Assembly: GCF_029626025.1 (NCBI RefSeq)
Contig: NZ_JARUBF010000001.1
Span: 4,551,001 to 4,615,000, forward strand
Length of the DNA: 64,000 bases
Source: Solwaraspora sp. WMMD406
GTDB taxonomy: Bacteria; Actinomycetota; Actinomycetes; Mycobacteriales; Micromonosporaceae
Reading direction: 5' to 3'
Below the pieces are notes generated by a model that saw only the letters and a program-made list of their open reading frames with translations, was not told where the DNA came from and searched no databases. Shown here piece by piece: positions 8,353 through 16,492 of this stretch; within the stretch, counting starts at the first letter, position 1, and each line of letters opens with the position of its first letter. The position numbers were made by a program, and so were the translations under genes.

Positions 8353-9368
8353 GCGGTGACCTCCACGGGAAAGGTGCTGTCGTAGAGCTGCCGGAACGGC
8401 CGCGACAGCAGCCATTGCAGGACACCCACCCCGATCCCGGCGGTGATGGTCACGTTGACCAGGAAGTGCACCGCGACGAAGAACATCAGGAACCGAGCCC
8501 CCCGACGTCGGTAGGCCAGCAGGTACATCTGCTGGTCGACGGCGACCGACCCGGCGACCAACGCCAGCGGCGCGATCAGCCACACCGGACCGAACAGCGC
8601 GGGCAGTGCCGCCGCCGGCAGGGCCGCGGCAGCGGCCAGACTACCCCAGGCGCGCGAGGCGGTCTCGAACCCGGTGGCGAAGCGCCGGGCCCGGGCGTAC
8701 AGCGGAATCCGCAGCCGGGCCCGGTGGAACAGCTTGCGGAGCAACGGCACCAGCTGATGGTCGTGGTCGTGACGGCCCCGGACCCGGGAGGTCAACCGCA
8801 GCTGGTGGCGGCGGGAGATCCGGTAGCCGTAGTCGACCTCCTCGGTCTGCCTCAGCGCCGGGTTGAACGGACCGACCTCGTCGTACACCGTACGGCGGAT
8901 GGCGCACATCGCCGGGAACAGAAACGTCACGTCGCCTTCGCCACTGATCGACCAGTGGTGGTACTGCAGGCCGCGATAGCGGGCCACCAACGTGTCATGC
9001 AACAGCGGTTCCGGGTCCTCGATCCCGCACACCGCACCAATCCGTGGTTCGGCCTCGAGCAGCGCCACCGCCTCGGCGACCGCGTCGGGCGCCATCGCCA
9101 CGTCGGCGTCGAGGAAGAACAAAATCTCACCGGAGGCGTGGGCGACCCCGATGTTACGGGCACGACCGCAGCCGCCGTTGTCCGACAACGCGATCACCCG
9201 TACACCGGCCGCCTCGGCCACCGCCACCGAGTCGTCGGTGCTGTGGTCGTCGACGACCAGCACCTCGATCGCCGGGTAGGTCTGCTCCGCGACGGATCGC
9301 AGGCAGACCGACAACGAGTCGGCGTAGTTGTAGCTCGGCACGATCACCGACACGAGCGGCGTCGACAT
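8349..9368 (-). CDS. Family 2 glycosyltransferase, membrane-anchored (paralogue 2)
   Basis: GT-A glycosyltransferase of 339 residues, closely related to the next gene upstream. It opens VSVIVPSYNYADSL, has the DDHSTDD block at 40-46, DAD at 87-89 and the acceptor-loop 'GPFNPALRQTEEVDYGYR'. The C-terminal third has hydrophobic segments and the motif FLMFFVAVHFLVN. The conserved 'HDHDHQLVPLLRK' stretch before the membrane part is shared with paralogue 3 and may contact the acceptor. The ATG at 9368 is chosen because it follows the upstream stop as TGATG and lies just before the first beta strand. The downstream stop overlaps the phosphatase start. It is expected to transfer a sugar to a membrane-bound acceptor in the same pathway as its paralogues. 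Confidence 0.85.
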   Translation of the reverse strand: MSTPLVSVIVPSYNYADSLSVCLRSVAEQTYPAIEVLVVDDHSTDDSVAVAEAAGVRVIALSDNGGCGRARNIGVAHASGEILFFLDADVAMAPDAVAEAVALLEAEPRIGAVCGIEDPEPLLHDTLVARYRGLQYHHWSISGEGDVTFLFPAMCAIRRTVYDEVGPFNPALRQTEEVDYGYRISRRHQLRLTSRVRGRHDHDHQLVPLLRKLFHRARLRIPLYARARRFATGFETASRAWGSLAAAAALPAAALPALFGPVWLIAPLALVAGSVAVDQQMYLLAYRRRGARFLMFFVAVHFLVNVTITAGIGVGVLQWLLSRPFRQLYDSTFPVEVTA

Positions 9369-10378
9369 CAGAGCGCCTCCGCCGGCTTGTCGTACAGCCG
9401 CCGGAACGCCCGCGAGGTGAGCCAACTGGCCAGCCCGGTGACCGCCGCGACCGCCATCACCACGTTGAGGAGGAAGTGCATGGCGACGAAGTATCCGACG
9501 AACAGCGGGTTGCGTCGGGCGGCGACGAACCGGTACATCGGCCAGTCGCAGCCCAGGTAGCCGACCGCGACGAGTGCCGGCACCAGCGCCCACCACGGCC
9601 CGAACAGCACCGGCAGGACCGTGCTGAGCACCACCGCCAGCGCCGCGACGCTGCTCCAGGCGCGGGGGCCGCTGCGCAGCCCGCCCGGGAAGTCCGGGTT
9701 CGCCGCGTACATCGGGATGTGCAGCATCGTGCGGGTGAACACCTTACGGATCAGCACGCCGAGTTCGTGGTCGTGGTCGTGCACGCCGCGTACCGCCGGG
9801 GTCAGCCAGATCTCGTAGCGGCGCGCCATCCGGAAGCCGTAGTCGGCGTTCTCGGTCTCCCGCAGTCGCGGATTGAATGGCCCGATCTCGGCGAACACCT
9901 CGGCCCGCATCGCCAGCAGGGCGGTGTACATCGTGTGGATCCGCCCCTCGTCGGCGATCAGCCAGTAGGACTGCTGCATACAGCGGTACTCCTCCAGCAG
10001 GCTGTCGCGGATCAGCGGCACCGGGTCGTAGTTGCCGCAGATCGCGCCGATCTCGGGTCGCTCGGTCAGCAGCGTCACCGCGTTGGCCACCGCGTCGGGT
10101 TTGGCGGCCACGTCGGAGTCGACGAAGAACAGGATGTCACCGTTGGCGTTGGCCGCGCCGAGGTTGCGGGCGACCGACGGTCCGCCGTTGACCGGCGTGC
10201 GCACCACCCTTACGCCATAGGACTCAGCGACCGCCACCGAATCGTCGGTGCTGCGGTCGTCCACGACGATGATCTCCATATCGGGGTACGTCTGGGCCCG
10301 CAAGGCGGTCAGGCACAGGCCGAGCGCGCGGGCGTAGTTGTAGTTCGGCACGATGACCGACACGAGTGGTTCAGGCAT
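9368..10378 (-). CDS. Family 2 glycosyltransferase, membrane-anchored (paralogue 3)
   Basis: GT-A glycosyltransferase, 336 residues, the closest paralogue of the gene downstream. It has VSVIVPNYNYARAL at the N-terminus, DDRSTDD at 40-46, DSD at 87-89 and 'GPFNPRLRETENADYGFR' in the acceptor region. The same 'HDHDHELGVLIRK' element precedes the C-terminal membrane part, which ends with the shared motif FVGYFVAMHFLLN. The ATG at 10378 is the natural start, one residue off the paralogues. The gene lies 35 bp downstream of the UbiA-like gene, the only real gap in this operon apart from the 14 bp in front of that gene. Two such similar enzymes side by side suggest successive additions of related sugars, or a duplicated step with changed acceptor. 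Donor sugar unknown. Confidence 0.85.
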   Translation of the reverse strand: MPEPLVSVIVPNYNYARALGLCLTALRAQTYPDMEIIVVDDRSTDDSVAVAESYGVRVVRTPVNGGPSVARNLGAANANGDILFFVDSDVAAKPDAVANAVTLLTERPEIGAICGNYDPVPLIRDSLLEEYRCMQQSYWLIADEGRIHTMYTALLAMRAEVFAEIGPFNPRLRETENADYGFRMARRYEIWLTPAVRGVHDHDHELGVLIRKVFTRTMLHIPMYAANPDFPGGLRSGPRAWSSVAALAVVLSTVLPVLFGPWWALVPALVAVGYLGCDWPMYRFVAARRNPLFVGYFVAMHFLLNVVMAVAAVTGLASWLTSRAFRRLYDKPAEAL

Positions 10379-10413
10379 GGGCGGTCCACTTTCGGGTTTC
10401 ACGGCGACGGGTT

Positions 10414-11439
10414 TCACGACGACGGCTGGTGGTGGGCGGCGAACAGAGCGACGCCGACGACCGCCGCCAGCAGGGCGGTGGTCGCGACGATGAACCGGTC
10501 CCGCAGCAGGGTCCGCACCGGGTCGCCGCCGCCCCGACGGACCAGCACCGCCTGCAGGTAACGGGACACCCCGAACAGGGTCAGCGGCACCGCCGCCAGC
10601 AGCAACGCGTTGCGGTACACGCCGACCGGCGCCTCGGACCGCAGGTAGAGCAGGAAGCCGACGACCGCGACGGTCGCGTTCACGGTGAGCAGCTGGTCGA
10701 CCAGGCCGAGGTTGTAGCCGCGCAGGGCCGGCCGGTGCGTCGCGCCGGCGACCGCGAGTTCCTGCCGGCGTTTGCCGAGGATCAGCACCAGGCAGGTGGC
10801 GAAGACCGAGGTCAGCAGCCAGACCGCCACCGGCCCGCCGGTGGCGGCGTAGCCGAGCACGACCCGCAGCACGAAGCCGGCGGCGACGACGCAGATGTCC
10901 AACAGTGGTACGTGTTTGAGCCACCGGCTGTACGCCAGGTTCAGCCCCAGGTAGGCGGCCAGCGGCCACCAGGACATCGCCGGGCCGGCCGTGATCGCCA
11001 GGATCAGCAGCGCTCCGAGCACGGCGGCGAACAGGGCGGCGCCGGCCGGGGAGATCCGGCCGCTGGCGACGGGACGGGCGCGTTTGACCGGATGCCCTCG
11101 GTCCAGTCGTCGGTCGGCGACGTCGTTGACGGCGTACACCAGTGACGAGGCGAGGGTGAACAGCAGCACCGCCCAGCCGATCCGGGCCAGGGTGGTCGCC
11201 GACCAGACCGGGGCGTCGAGCAGCGCGAGCGGTACGGCGAACAGGTTCTTGATCCACTGCCGGGGGCGGGTCAGGGCGACCAGGTCCGCCGTGGCGCGGG
11301 TCAGGTGGCCGGCGAGCCGGGCCACTCGCCCGGACCTCCCGGGCCGGCCGGACCTCCCGGACCTCCCGGGCCGGCCGACGGTAGGTGGTGCCGGGGCGGG
11401 GGCCGGTGTCGGACCGGCCACCACGTCGACAGCGGTCAT
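10414..11439 (-). CDS. UbiA-family prenyl-phosphate (phosphoribosyl) transferase
   Basis: Polytopic membrane enzyme of 341 residues in the UbiA superfamily. It belongs to the branch containing decaprenyl-phosphate phosphoribosyltransferase (Rv3806c type): RPRQWIKNL at 58-66 and the Asp motif NDVADRRLDRGHPVKRARP starting at 105 match that branch, which moves phosphoribose onto polyprenyl phosphate rather than prenylating aromatics. Eight or so hydrophobic segments follow. The first 40 residues are unusual, a Pro/Ala run and then Gly-Arg-Pro/Ser repeats written in the DNA as near-identical 18-bp units. GAGGAGGTG precedes the ATG at a good distance. It lies 14 bp after the epimerase. In this locus it would supply a lipid-linked pentose; no DprE1-like oxidase is present, so the later fate of the sugar must differ from the arabinan pathway or use enzymes elsewhere. 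Confidence 0.78.
   Translation of the reverse strand: MTAVDVVAGPTPAPAPAPPTVGRPGRSGRSGRPGRSGRVARLAGHLTRATADLVALTRPRQWIKNLFAVPLALLDAPVWSATTLARIGWAVLLFTLASSLVYAVNDVADRRLDRGHPVKRARPVASGRISPAGAALFAAVLGALLILAITAGPAMSWWPLAAYLGLNLAYSRWLKHVPLLDICVVAAGFVLRVVLGYAATGGPVAVWLLTSVFATCLVLILGKRRQELAVAGATHRPALRGYNLGLVDQLLTVNATVAVVGFLLYLRSEAPVGVYRNALLLAAVPLTLFGVSRYLQAVLVRRGGGDPVRTLLRDRFIVATTALLAAVVGVALFAAHHQPSS
11332..11376. repeat. 18-bp direct repeat coding the Gly-Arg-Pro N-terminal extension
   Basis: Two perfect copies of GGACCTCCCGGGCCGGCC (11332-11349 and 11359-11376), with a partial 9-bp unit between them, lie inside the start of the UbiA-like gene. Because the units are multiples of 9 bp, gain or loss keeps the frame and only changes the length of the basic N-terminal tail. 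Confidence 0.7.
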
Positions 11440-11453
11440 GGGCACCTCCTCGG

Positions 11454-12494
11454 CTAGAAGAAGACCTTCGCGGCGCCCAGGACACCCTGGCGCCACGGGT
11501 CGCGGCTGGTACGCCCGTTGCTCGCCGCCACAGCGGGACCGCTCCACCGCGCGCGCCACCAGCGGAAGGTCTCCAGGACCGCGTCCTGGTTGCTGTATCT
11601 GGGGGTGAACCCGAGCCGTCGACCGGCTCGGCCGATGTCGACGTAGGAGTCGGCCATCAGCTTGTGCAGCAGCCGCCCGTACACCGGCGACAACCCGGTA
11701 CGCTCCAGCAGGCCCAGCGCGGCCCGGGCCGGACGGGCCGGTAGCGCCACTACCCGTTTGCCGTGACCGGCGGCGTCGAGCACCGCCTGGAAGTCGTCGC
11801 GGAGGGTGCCGAACTCGGCCGCCCCGATGTTGTACGTGTCGTTCGCCGTGTCGGCCGGGGCGTGCAGCGCGGTGACGACGGCGTCAACCAGATCGGCCAC
11901 GTGCAGCATCTGGATCCGGACGCCGCCGTCACCGAGGACCGGAAAATTGCGCCCTTCGTGCGCCCACTGGAACAGCATGGCGAACAGGCCCATCCGGCCC
12001 GGGCCGAGGAACGTCTTGGGCCGCAGCACCGTCAGGATCAGGTCGTCGTCGCGGTAGCTGACCGCCAGCCGCTCGGCGTCGGCCTTGGCCGTGCTGTAGC
12101 TGTCGACCGGGGCGTACGGATGGTGCTCCGGGGTCGGTACCTGCCGGGGCAGACCGTAGACCGCGGTCGAGGAGATGTAGACCAGCCGGGGAACCTTGGC
12201 GCTGCGGGCCGCGTCGAGCACCGTCCGGCTGCCCTCGACCACGATGGACCGGATCTGGTCGGCCGGGTAGCTGGGCAACGCGGCGGCGCAGTGCACCACC
12301 GCGTCGGCGCCGGCGAACGCCGCCGCGAGGACCGAGGGATCCCGGACGTCACCGATCAGGTGCCGGTAGCCGCTGTCGGCCACCTCGGCCGGTGGCTCGC
12401 GTAGGTCGACTCCGGCGACCGCGACGCCGTCGGATCGCAGCCGGGTCACCACGGCGGAGCCGAGCATGCCGGCGGCCCCGGTGACCGCGATCAC
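11454..12494 (-). CDS. Extended SDR NAD-dependent sugar epimerase/dehydratase
   Basis: Extended short-chain dehydrogenase of about 346 residues. It begins with the dinucleotide-binding VTGAAGMLGS, has the active-site Ser in ISSTAVYG and the YSTAK catalytic Tyr/Lys, and continues into the substrate domain 'LRPKTFLGPGRMGLF'. This fits NDP-sugar epimerases and related sterol/sugar dehydrogenases. The C-terminal 40 residues are basic and Trp-rich (ETFRWWRARW) and may sit on the membrane. The GTG at 12494 overlaps the aminotransferase stop as GTGA, the junction used throughout this operon; a GTG one codon earlier (12497) is also possible. It lies between the aminotransferase and the UbiA-like enzyme, consistent with making or modifying the sugar that is put on the lipid carrier. 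The exact reaction cannot be read from the sequence. Confidence 0.8.
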   Translation of the reverse strand: MIAVTGAAGMLGSAVVTRLRSDGVAVAGVDLREPPAEVADSGYRHLIGDVRDPSVLAAAFAGADAVVHCAAALPSYPADQIRSIVVEGSRTVLDAARSAKVPRLVYISSTAVYGLPRQVPTPEHHPYAPVDSYSTAKADAERLAVSYRDDDLILTVLRPKTFLGPGRMGLFAMLFQWAHEGRNFPVLGDGGVRIQMLHVADLVDAVVTALHAPADTANDTYNIGAAEFGTLRDDFQAVLDAAGHGKRVVALPARPARAALGLLERTGLSPVYGRLLHKLMADSYVDIGRAGRRLGFTPRYSNQDAVLETFRWWRARWSGPAVAASNGRTSRDPWRQGVLGAAKVFF

Positions 12495-13906
12495 CACAGC
12501 GATCCCACCTTCTGCGCGACGAACCGGGTGAGCAGGCGGGTCAGGCCCTGGTCGAGAACGGTCTCCAGGCTGTCGAGGAAGTACTCGACGTCTGTGTCGC
12601 TGGCGACCAGCGGCGGGCCGACCACCAGTGGGCTACGGCCGTTGAGCGTGTAGTAGGTGTAGATGTCATGGTCCCGGTACAGCGCGCTGATCACGGCGGC
12701 GGTGATCAGCTTGGTGCGCAGCAGCGGATCCCGGGCCAGGCCGGCCGGGGCCAGTTTCGCGGCCAGGTCCAGCACCCGGGGTCCGCCGTCGACGAACACA
12801 CCCCACAGGGCCCCCGAACCGGTGACGTCGGCGACCGCCTCGGGATGCTGCTTGGCGATGCGGCGCAGGCCGGGGGCGAGCAGCCGCTCGATCCGCCGGG
12901 CCTGGGCGGGATAGTCGTCGTCGACGGCGATGTTGATCGCTTCGATCGCGGTCGCGCACTCTTCGCCGAACCCGTAGTAGGTGGTGGACGTCGAGTGCAG
13001 CAGGGCGTCGATCGGGCTGTCGTAGGCCCGCCGGAAGACCGGTTCGCGCGCCACGTACGCCGAGATCGACGACTTGCCGCCGCCGAAGGACTTGGAGGTG
13101 GTCAGCACGTCGGGCAGCAGGCCGGGGTAGCGCATGAAGTAGAACAGGCTGCCGGTCTTGCCCCAACCGGTGTAGATCTCGTCGAAGACGAGGACGATGT
13201 TCTGCTCCGTGCACAGTTCGCGTAGTCCGCGCAGGAATTCCTCGGAGCACCACCGCATGGTGGAGGCGCTGAAGGGTTCGATCAGGATGGCGTACACGTC
13301 GTTCGGATGCGCCGCGACCGCCGCCCGGACGGAATCGAGGTCGCCGTAGGAGAACGACACGACGCCGGGAATCCCGGGAAACGCGAAGTGGTTCTGCGCG
13401 CCGCCGGTGAGACTCCCCGATCCGAGCAACTTGCCGTGGAAGCTGATGTCGGCGCGCAGGATCGTGTTGCGCCGACCGCCATGATACTTGTAGGCCAGTT
13501 TGACCGCGCCTTCGACCGCCTCGGCCCCCGAGTTGGGCAGAAAGGACATGTTCAGGTCACCGGGCAGCACCTCGGCGAGATTGTGCGCCAGCGCCGCCAC
13601 GTACGGCGAGAAGTAGGTCTTGTGCACCTCCATCCGCCGCCGCTCCGCGAACCGACGCCGGGCCGCCATGATGCGGGGATGGTTGTGACCGTGGTTGAGG
13701 ACGCCGACGCCGCCGGTGAAGTCGAGCACGCGTCGACCGTCCCGCAGGTACAGGTACGCGCCGTCGGCGTGGTCGACGAGCTCGCGGCCGAAGCCGAAGG
13801 ACGTCATGAGGCCCACCTGGCTACGGTTGACGAACCGCCGGTAGAGGTCGTGCACCTCTTTGACGGACATTCCGTCGCAGTCATCGACGGTGAACAAAGT
13901 CGACAC
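12491..13906 (-). CDS. Class III PLP-dependent aminotransferase
   Basis: Fold-type I aminotransferase of 471 residues, the first gene of the minus-strand glycan operon. The PLP lysine is K272 (TSKSFGGG) and the cofactor-binding Asp is D242 (VFDEIYTGWGKTG); PNSGAEAVEGAVKLA at about 124-138 binds the phosphate. Class III enzymes usually act on terminal amines (ornithine, GABA, putrescine) or on keto groups of sugars and lipids; a related enzyme, HpnO, aminates a lipid-linked ribose-derived chain in hopanoid synthesis. The GTG at 13906 has AAAGGG 9 nt upstream. The next gene starts inside its stop. Its presence suggests the pathway makes an amino-sugar or an amine-bearing group, but the substrate is unknown and no hopanoid cyclase lies nearby. 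Confidence 0.83.
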   Translation of the reverse strand: MSTLFTVDDCDGMSVKEVHDLYRRFVNRSQVGLMTSFGFGRELVDHADGAYLYLRDGRRVLDFTGGVGVLNHGHNHPRIMAARRRFAERRRMEVHKTYFSPYVAALAHNLAEVLPGDLNMSFLPNSGAEAVEGAVKLAYKYHGGRRNTILRADISFHGKLLGSGSLTGGAQNHFAFPGIPGVVSFSYGDLDSVRAAVAAHPNDVYAILIEPFSASTMRWCSEEFLRGLRELCTEQNIVLVFDEIYTGWGKTGSLFYFMRYPGLLPDVLTTSKSFGGGKSSISAYVAREPVFRRAYDSPIDALLHSTSTTYYGFGEECATAIEAINIAVDDDYPAQARRIERLLAPGLRRIAKQHPEAVADVTGSGALWGVFVDGGPRVLDLAAKLAPAGLARDPLLRTKLITAAVISALYRDHDIYTYYTLNGRSPLVVGPPLVASDTDVEYFLDSLETVLDQGLTRLLTRFVAQKVGSLW

Positions 13907-14053
13907 GCATCGACCCTTTCTCCAGAGCGATCGGAATGAGCTGGATCATCGATCCACGGATCTCCTGCCGCGAGTCGTTGAAATTGTGCCGGAACCGGTT
14001 GGACACGAACTGGATGGCGACTGAAGTACGACTGGACGTCTGTCAATGTCCAC

Positions 14054-14082
14054 TTGCCGGTTGAGGCGAATGTGGCTACCGT
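14054..14082 (+). promoter_or_regulatory. Predicted vegetative promoter for the plus-strand glycan operon
   Basis: TTGCCG at 14054-14059, a 17-nt spacer and TACCGT at 14077-14082 match the principal actinobacterial sigma factor pattern (TTGnnn-N17-TAnnnT). It lies about 60 nt upstream of the chosen start of the first plus-strand gene, in the divergent region shared with the aminotransferase. Confidence 0.55.
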
Positions 14083-14142
14083 CTCGCACAGCTAGGGACG
14101 GGGAACTCTCGTGCCACACCCGTGATCGACAAGGTGGTGTCC

Positions 14143-15144
14143 GTGCTCCCGGACGTATCCGTCGTCATTCCCGCCTACAACAGCGACCGCACGCTCCGCG
14201 CCTGCCTGTCGGCGGTCTTCGCCCAGACACACCCCCCGGTCGAGGTGATCGTGGTCGACGACGCCAGCACCGACCAGACTCGTGAGGTCGCCCGGCGGTT
14301 CCCGGTCACCCTGCTCGGCACACCGGTGAACCGGGGGCCCGCCGCCGCCCGCAACCGGGGTATCCAGGCCAGTCGCGGCGAGGTGATCTTCTTCGTCGAC
14401 GCCGACTGCGCGCCCTCGCCGGACGCCGTCGCCGCCGCGCTGCGGGTGCTGACCGAGACGCCCGACGTCGACTGTGTACACGGGATCTACCTGACCGAGC
14501 CGCTCTACGACGACGGCCCGATCGAGGCGTACCGGCTGCTGCACGCCCACTACTGGCGAATGCGCAACACGGGTCGGGTCCGGACGGCGATCTTCGCCCT
14601 CTGCGCGGTCCGCCGCTCGGTCTTCGACGACGTGGGCGTGTTCGACGAGAACCTCCGCGCGTCGGAGGACGTCGAACTCAGCGACCGGATCGCCGCCCGG
14701 CACGGCATCTGGCTGTCCCCCGAGGTGACCTGTCGGCACGACGACGACAGCCGGCTCTGGCCGATGCTGCGCAAGCAGTTCGGCCGCTCACAGCTGCTGG
14801 TACCGGTCGCGGTCCGCGAACGCGGGCCGGCCGGGCTGCGCGCAAACCGGCCCGCCGGGGTCCTGGCCACCGCCGTCGCGGTCGCCACGCTTCCGCTGGC
14901 GGCGCTGACCCCGGTGCTGCTCGCCCTGCCGGTGCTGGCCGTCGCCGGGTTCGCCCTGGCGGATCCGGGGCTCGCCGGCTTCGTACGCCGGGAACGCGGC
15001 CTGGCGTTCCTCTGCTTCTTCCTCGCCGTCCACTTCCTGGTCCACCTGGCGATCGTCGGCGGAGCCGCCATCGGCGGGCTGCGGTTCCTCGTCGACCGCG
15101 ACTTCGGTCCGAGCCGCGAGCTGGCGGTCGGGGCGGGCCGGTGA
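14143..15144 (+). CDS. Family 2 glycosyltransferase, membrane-anchored (paralogue 4)
   Basis: Fourth GT-A glycosyltransferase of the locus, 333 residues from the GTG at 14143. That start is preferred over the GTG at 14122 because AAGGTG sits 6 nt upstream and the resulting N-terminus (MLPDVSVVIPAYN) has the same length as in its paralogues. DDASTDQ at 39-45 and DAD at 86-88 mark the donor site; 'GVFDENLRASEDVELSDR' corresponds to the acceptor helix and is closest to paralogue 1. The C-terminal membrane part ends with FLCFFLAVHFLVH, the signature shared by all four. It heads the plus-strand operon, divergent from the aminotransferase, and its stop overlaps the deacetylase start (GTGA). Function: adding a sugar to a lipid-bound acceptor; sugar unknown. 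Confidence 0.85.
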   Translation: MLPDVSVVIPAYNSDRTLRACLSAVFAQTHPPVEVIVVDDASTDQTREVARRFPVTLLGTPVNRGPAAARNRGIQASRGEVIFFVDADCAPSPDAVAAALRVLTETPDVDCVHGIYLTEPLYDDGPIEAYRLLHAHYWRMRNTGRVRTAIFALCAVRRSVFDDVGVFDENLRASEDVELSDRIAARHGIWLSPEVTCRHDDDSRLWPMLRKQFGRSQLLVPVAVRERGPAGLRANRPAGVLATAVAVATLPLAALTPVLLALPVLAVAGFALADPGLAGFVRRERGLAFLCFFLAVHFLVHLAIVGGAAIGGLRFLVDRDFGPSRELAVGAGR

Positions 15145-15851
15145 ACGCCGTACCACGGCTGCGGGCGCGGGCGCTGGAGGCCGCGTTCCTCGGCGTACGG
15201 ACCTACCACCGACTTCGGCCGACGACCCCTGCGGGGCGCGGCGGTCGGCCCGTCTTCCGGGTCGCCCCCGGCACCATCGCCCTCACCATCGACGACGGCC
15301 CCGATCCCCGGTGGACACCGGCCGTGCTCGACCTGCTCGCCGCCCACGGCGTACCGGCGACCTTCTTCCTGATCGGCGACCGGGTCGCCGAACACCCGGC
15401 CCTGGCCCGACGGATCGCCGACGCCGGACACGAGATCGGCAACCACTCGATGCGCCACCCGATGCCGTTCGCGGCCCTGCCCAGCGGCCTGATCAACGCC
15501 GAGATCGGTCAAGCCCAGCGGCGCATCACCGACGCCACCGGCACCGCGCCCCGGCTGTTCCGGGCACCCAGCGGCGGCTGGTCCGCCAACGTGCTGGCGG
15601 CGACCGCCGACGCCGGTCTGACCCCCGTCGACTGGACGGTCAACTCCAGCGACTGGAAGGAGCCCGGGGTCGGCCGCGTCACCCGGGCCCTGGCCCGCAG
15701 CGGCTCCGGACACGTCCTGCTCTGCCACGACGGTGGCGGCGACCGCTCGCAGACGGTGGCCGCGCTGTCCGTGGTTATTCCCCGGTTGCTGCGCCGTGGG
15801 CTCCGGTTCGTCGCGGTACCCGCGCACCCCGCCGCCGGTCGGGAAACGTGA
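15141..15851 (+). CDS. NodB-type polysaccharide deacetylase
   Basis: Carbohydrate esterase family 4 enzyme of 236 residues, about one NodB domain. Motif 1 is TIDDGPDP with D51 (catalytic base) and D52 (metal); motif 2 is NHSMRH with metal ligands H102 and H106; motif 3 is FRAPSGGW; motif 5 is LLCHDGGGDRSQTV. The family removes N- or O-acetyl groups from GlcNAc-containing polymers or lipid-linked GlcNAc. There is no clear signal peptide, only a mildly hydrophobic N-terminus, so it may act at the inner face on a lipid-linked intermediate rather than on wall polymer. It is coupled to both neighbours (GTGA before, TGATG after). With an aminotransferase in the same locus, free-amine sugars look like part of the product. 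Confidence 0.85.
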   Translation: MNAVPRLRARALEAAFLGVRTYHRLRPTTPAGRGGRPVFRVAPGTIALTIDDGPDPRWTPAVLDLLAAHGVPATFFLIGDRVAEHPALARRIADAGHEIGNHSMRHPMPFAALPSGLINAEIGQAQRRITDATGTAPRLFRAPSGGWSANVLAATADAGLTPVDWTVNSSDWKEPGVGRVTRALARSGSGHVLLCHDGGGDRSQTVAALSVVIPRLLRRGLRFVAVPAHPAAGRET

Positions 15852-16492
15852 TGCCACGTCCGGCGTTGCACCTGGCCGCTCGGGTGGTCAACTGGCCGCT
15901 GACGGTGTTGATCCGGCCCTATCCTCGGCTGAACGCGCTCGTGTGGGACCTGCAGTACGCGCTCGGTCTGTGGCGCTATCTCGACACCTCCCCGGACAGC
16001 GGGCCGCTGGATCTGGTCCGCCGTCACGTTCCGTACCCCAGGATCCTGGATCTGGGCTGCGGAACCACGGCGAACCTCGCGCTGCCCCCGGGGCGGTACC
16101 GCCACTACCACGGGGTGGACATCAGCCGGGCGGCGATCCGTCGCGCCAGGTCGTTGCGCCGCCCCGACGCCACCTTCGAGGTCGCCGACGTGCTGCGCTA
16201 CCGAGGCACCGAGACGTACGACGCGATCCTGTTCCGCGAGGTGCTGTACTACTTCCCGCCGGACCAGGCGGTCGGGCTGCTGCTACGGGCCGCCGGCATG
16301 CTCCGCCCCGGCGGCCGGATCCTGATCTGGGTCTACGACACGTCCAGCCCCACCAGTCAGGAACTGGTCGCCCGGATCCGGGACTGTGGGCTGGTCGTCC
16401 ACGAGGAGTCGATCGACAGCGTGGCGCGGCGCCCGGCGATGACGGTCGTCCTCGGCGTACCCGGTCCCAGTCCCGCCGGGTTCGCGTCGTGA
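15851..16492 (+). CDS. Class I SAM-dependent methyltransferase
   Basis: Small methyltransferase of 213 residues. Motif I, ILDLGCGTT at 65-73, and the acidic end of strand 2, YHGVDIS, bind S-adenosylmethionine; a strand-4 block 'YDAILFREVLYYFPPDQA' and 'LRPGGRILIWVYD' complete the fold. The basic, Trp-containing N-terminus (first 40 residues) may associate with the membrane. The ATG at 15851 overlaps the deacetylase stop as TGATG; a GTG one codon earlier gives a GTGA junction. It is coupled to the GT87 gene downstream in the same way. Likely target is a sugar hydroxyl or amine in the lipid-linked glycan, by context only. Confidence 0.8.
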   Translation: MPRPALHLAARVVNWPLTVLIRPYPRLNALVWDLQYALGLWRYLDTSPDSGPLDLVRRHVPYPRILDLGCGTTANLALPPGRYRHYHGVDISRAAIRRARSLRRPDATFEVADVLRYRGTETYDAILFREVLYYFPPDQAVGLLLRAAGMLRPGGRILIWVYDTSSPTSQELVARIRDCGLVVHEESIDSVARRPAMTVVLGVPGPSPAGFAS

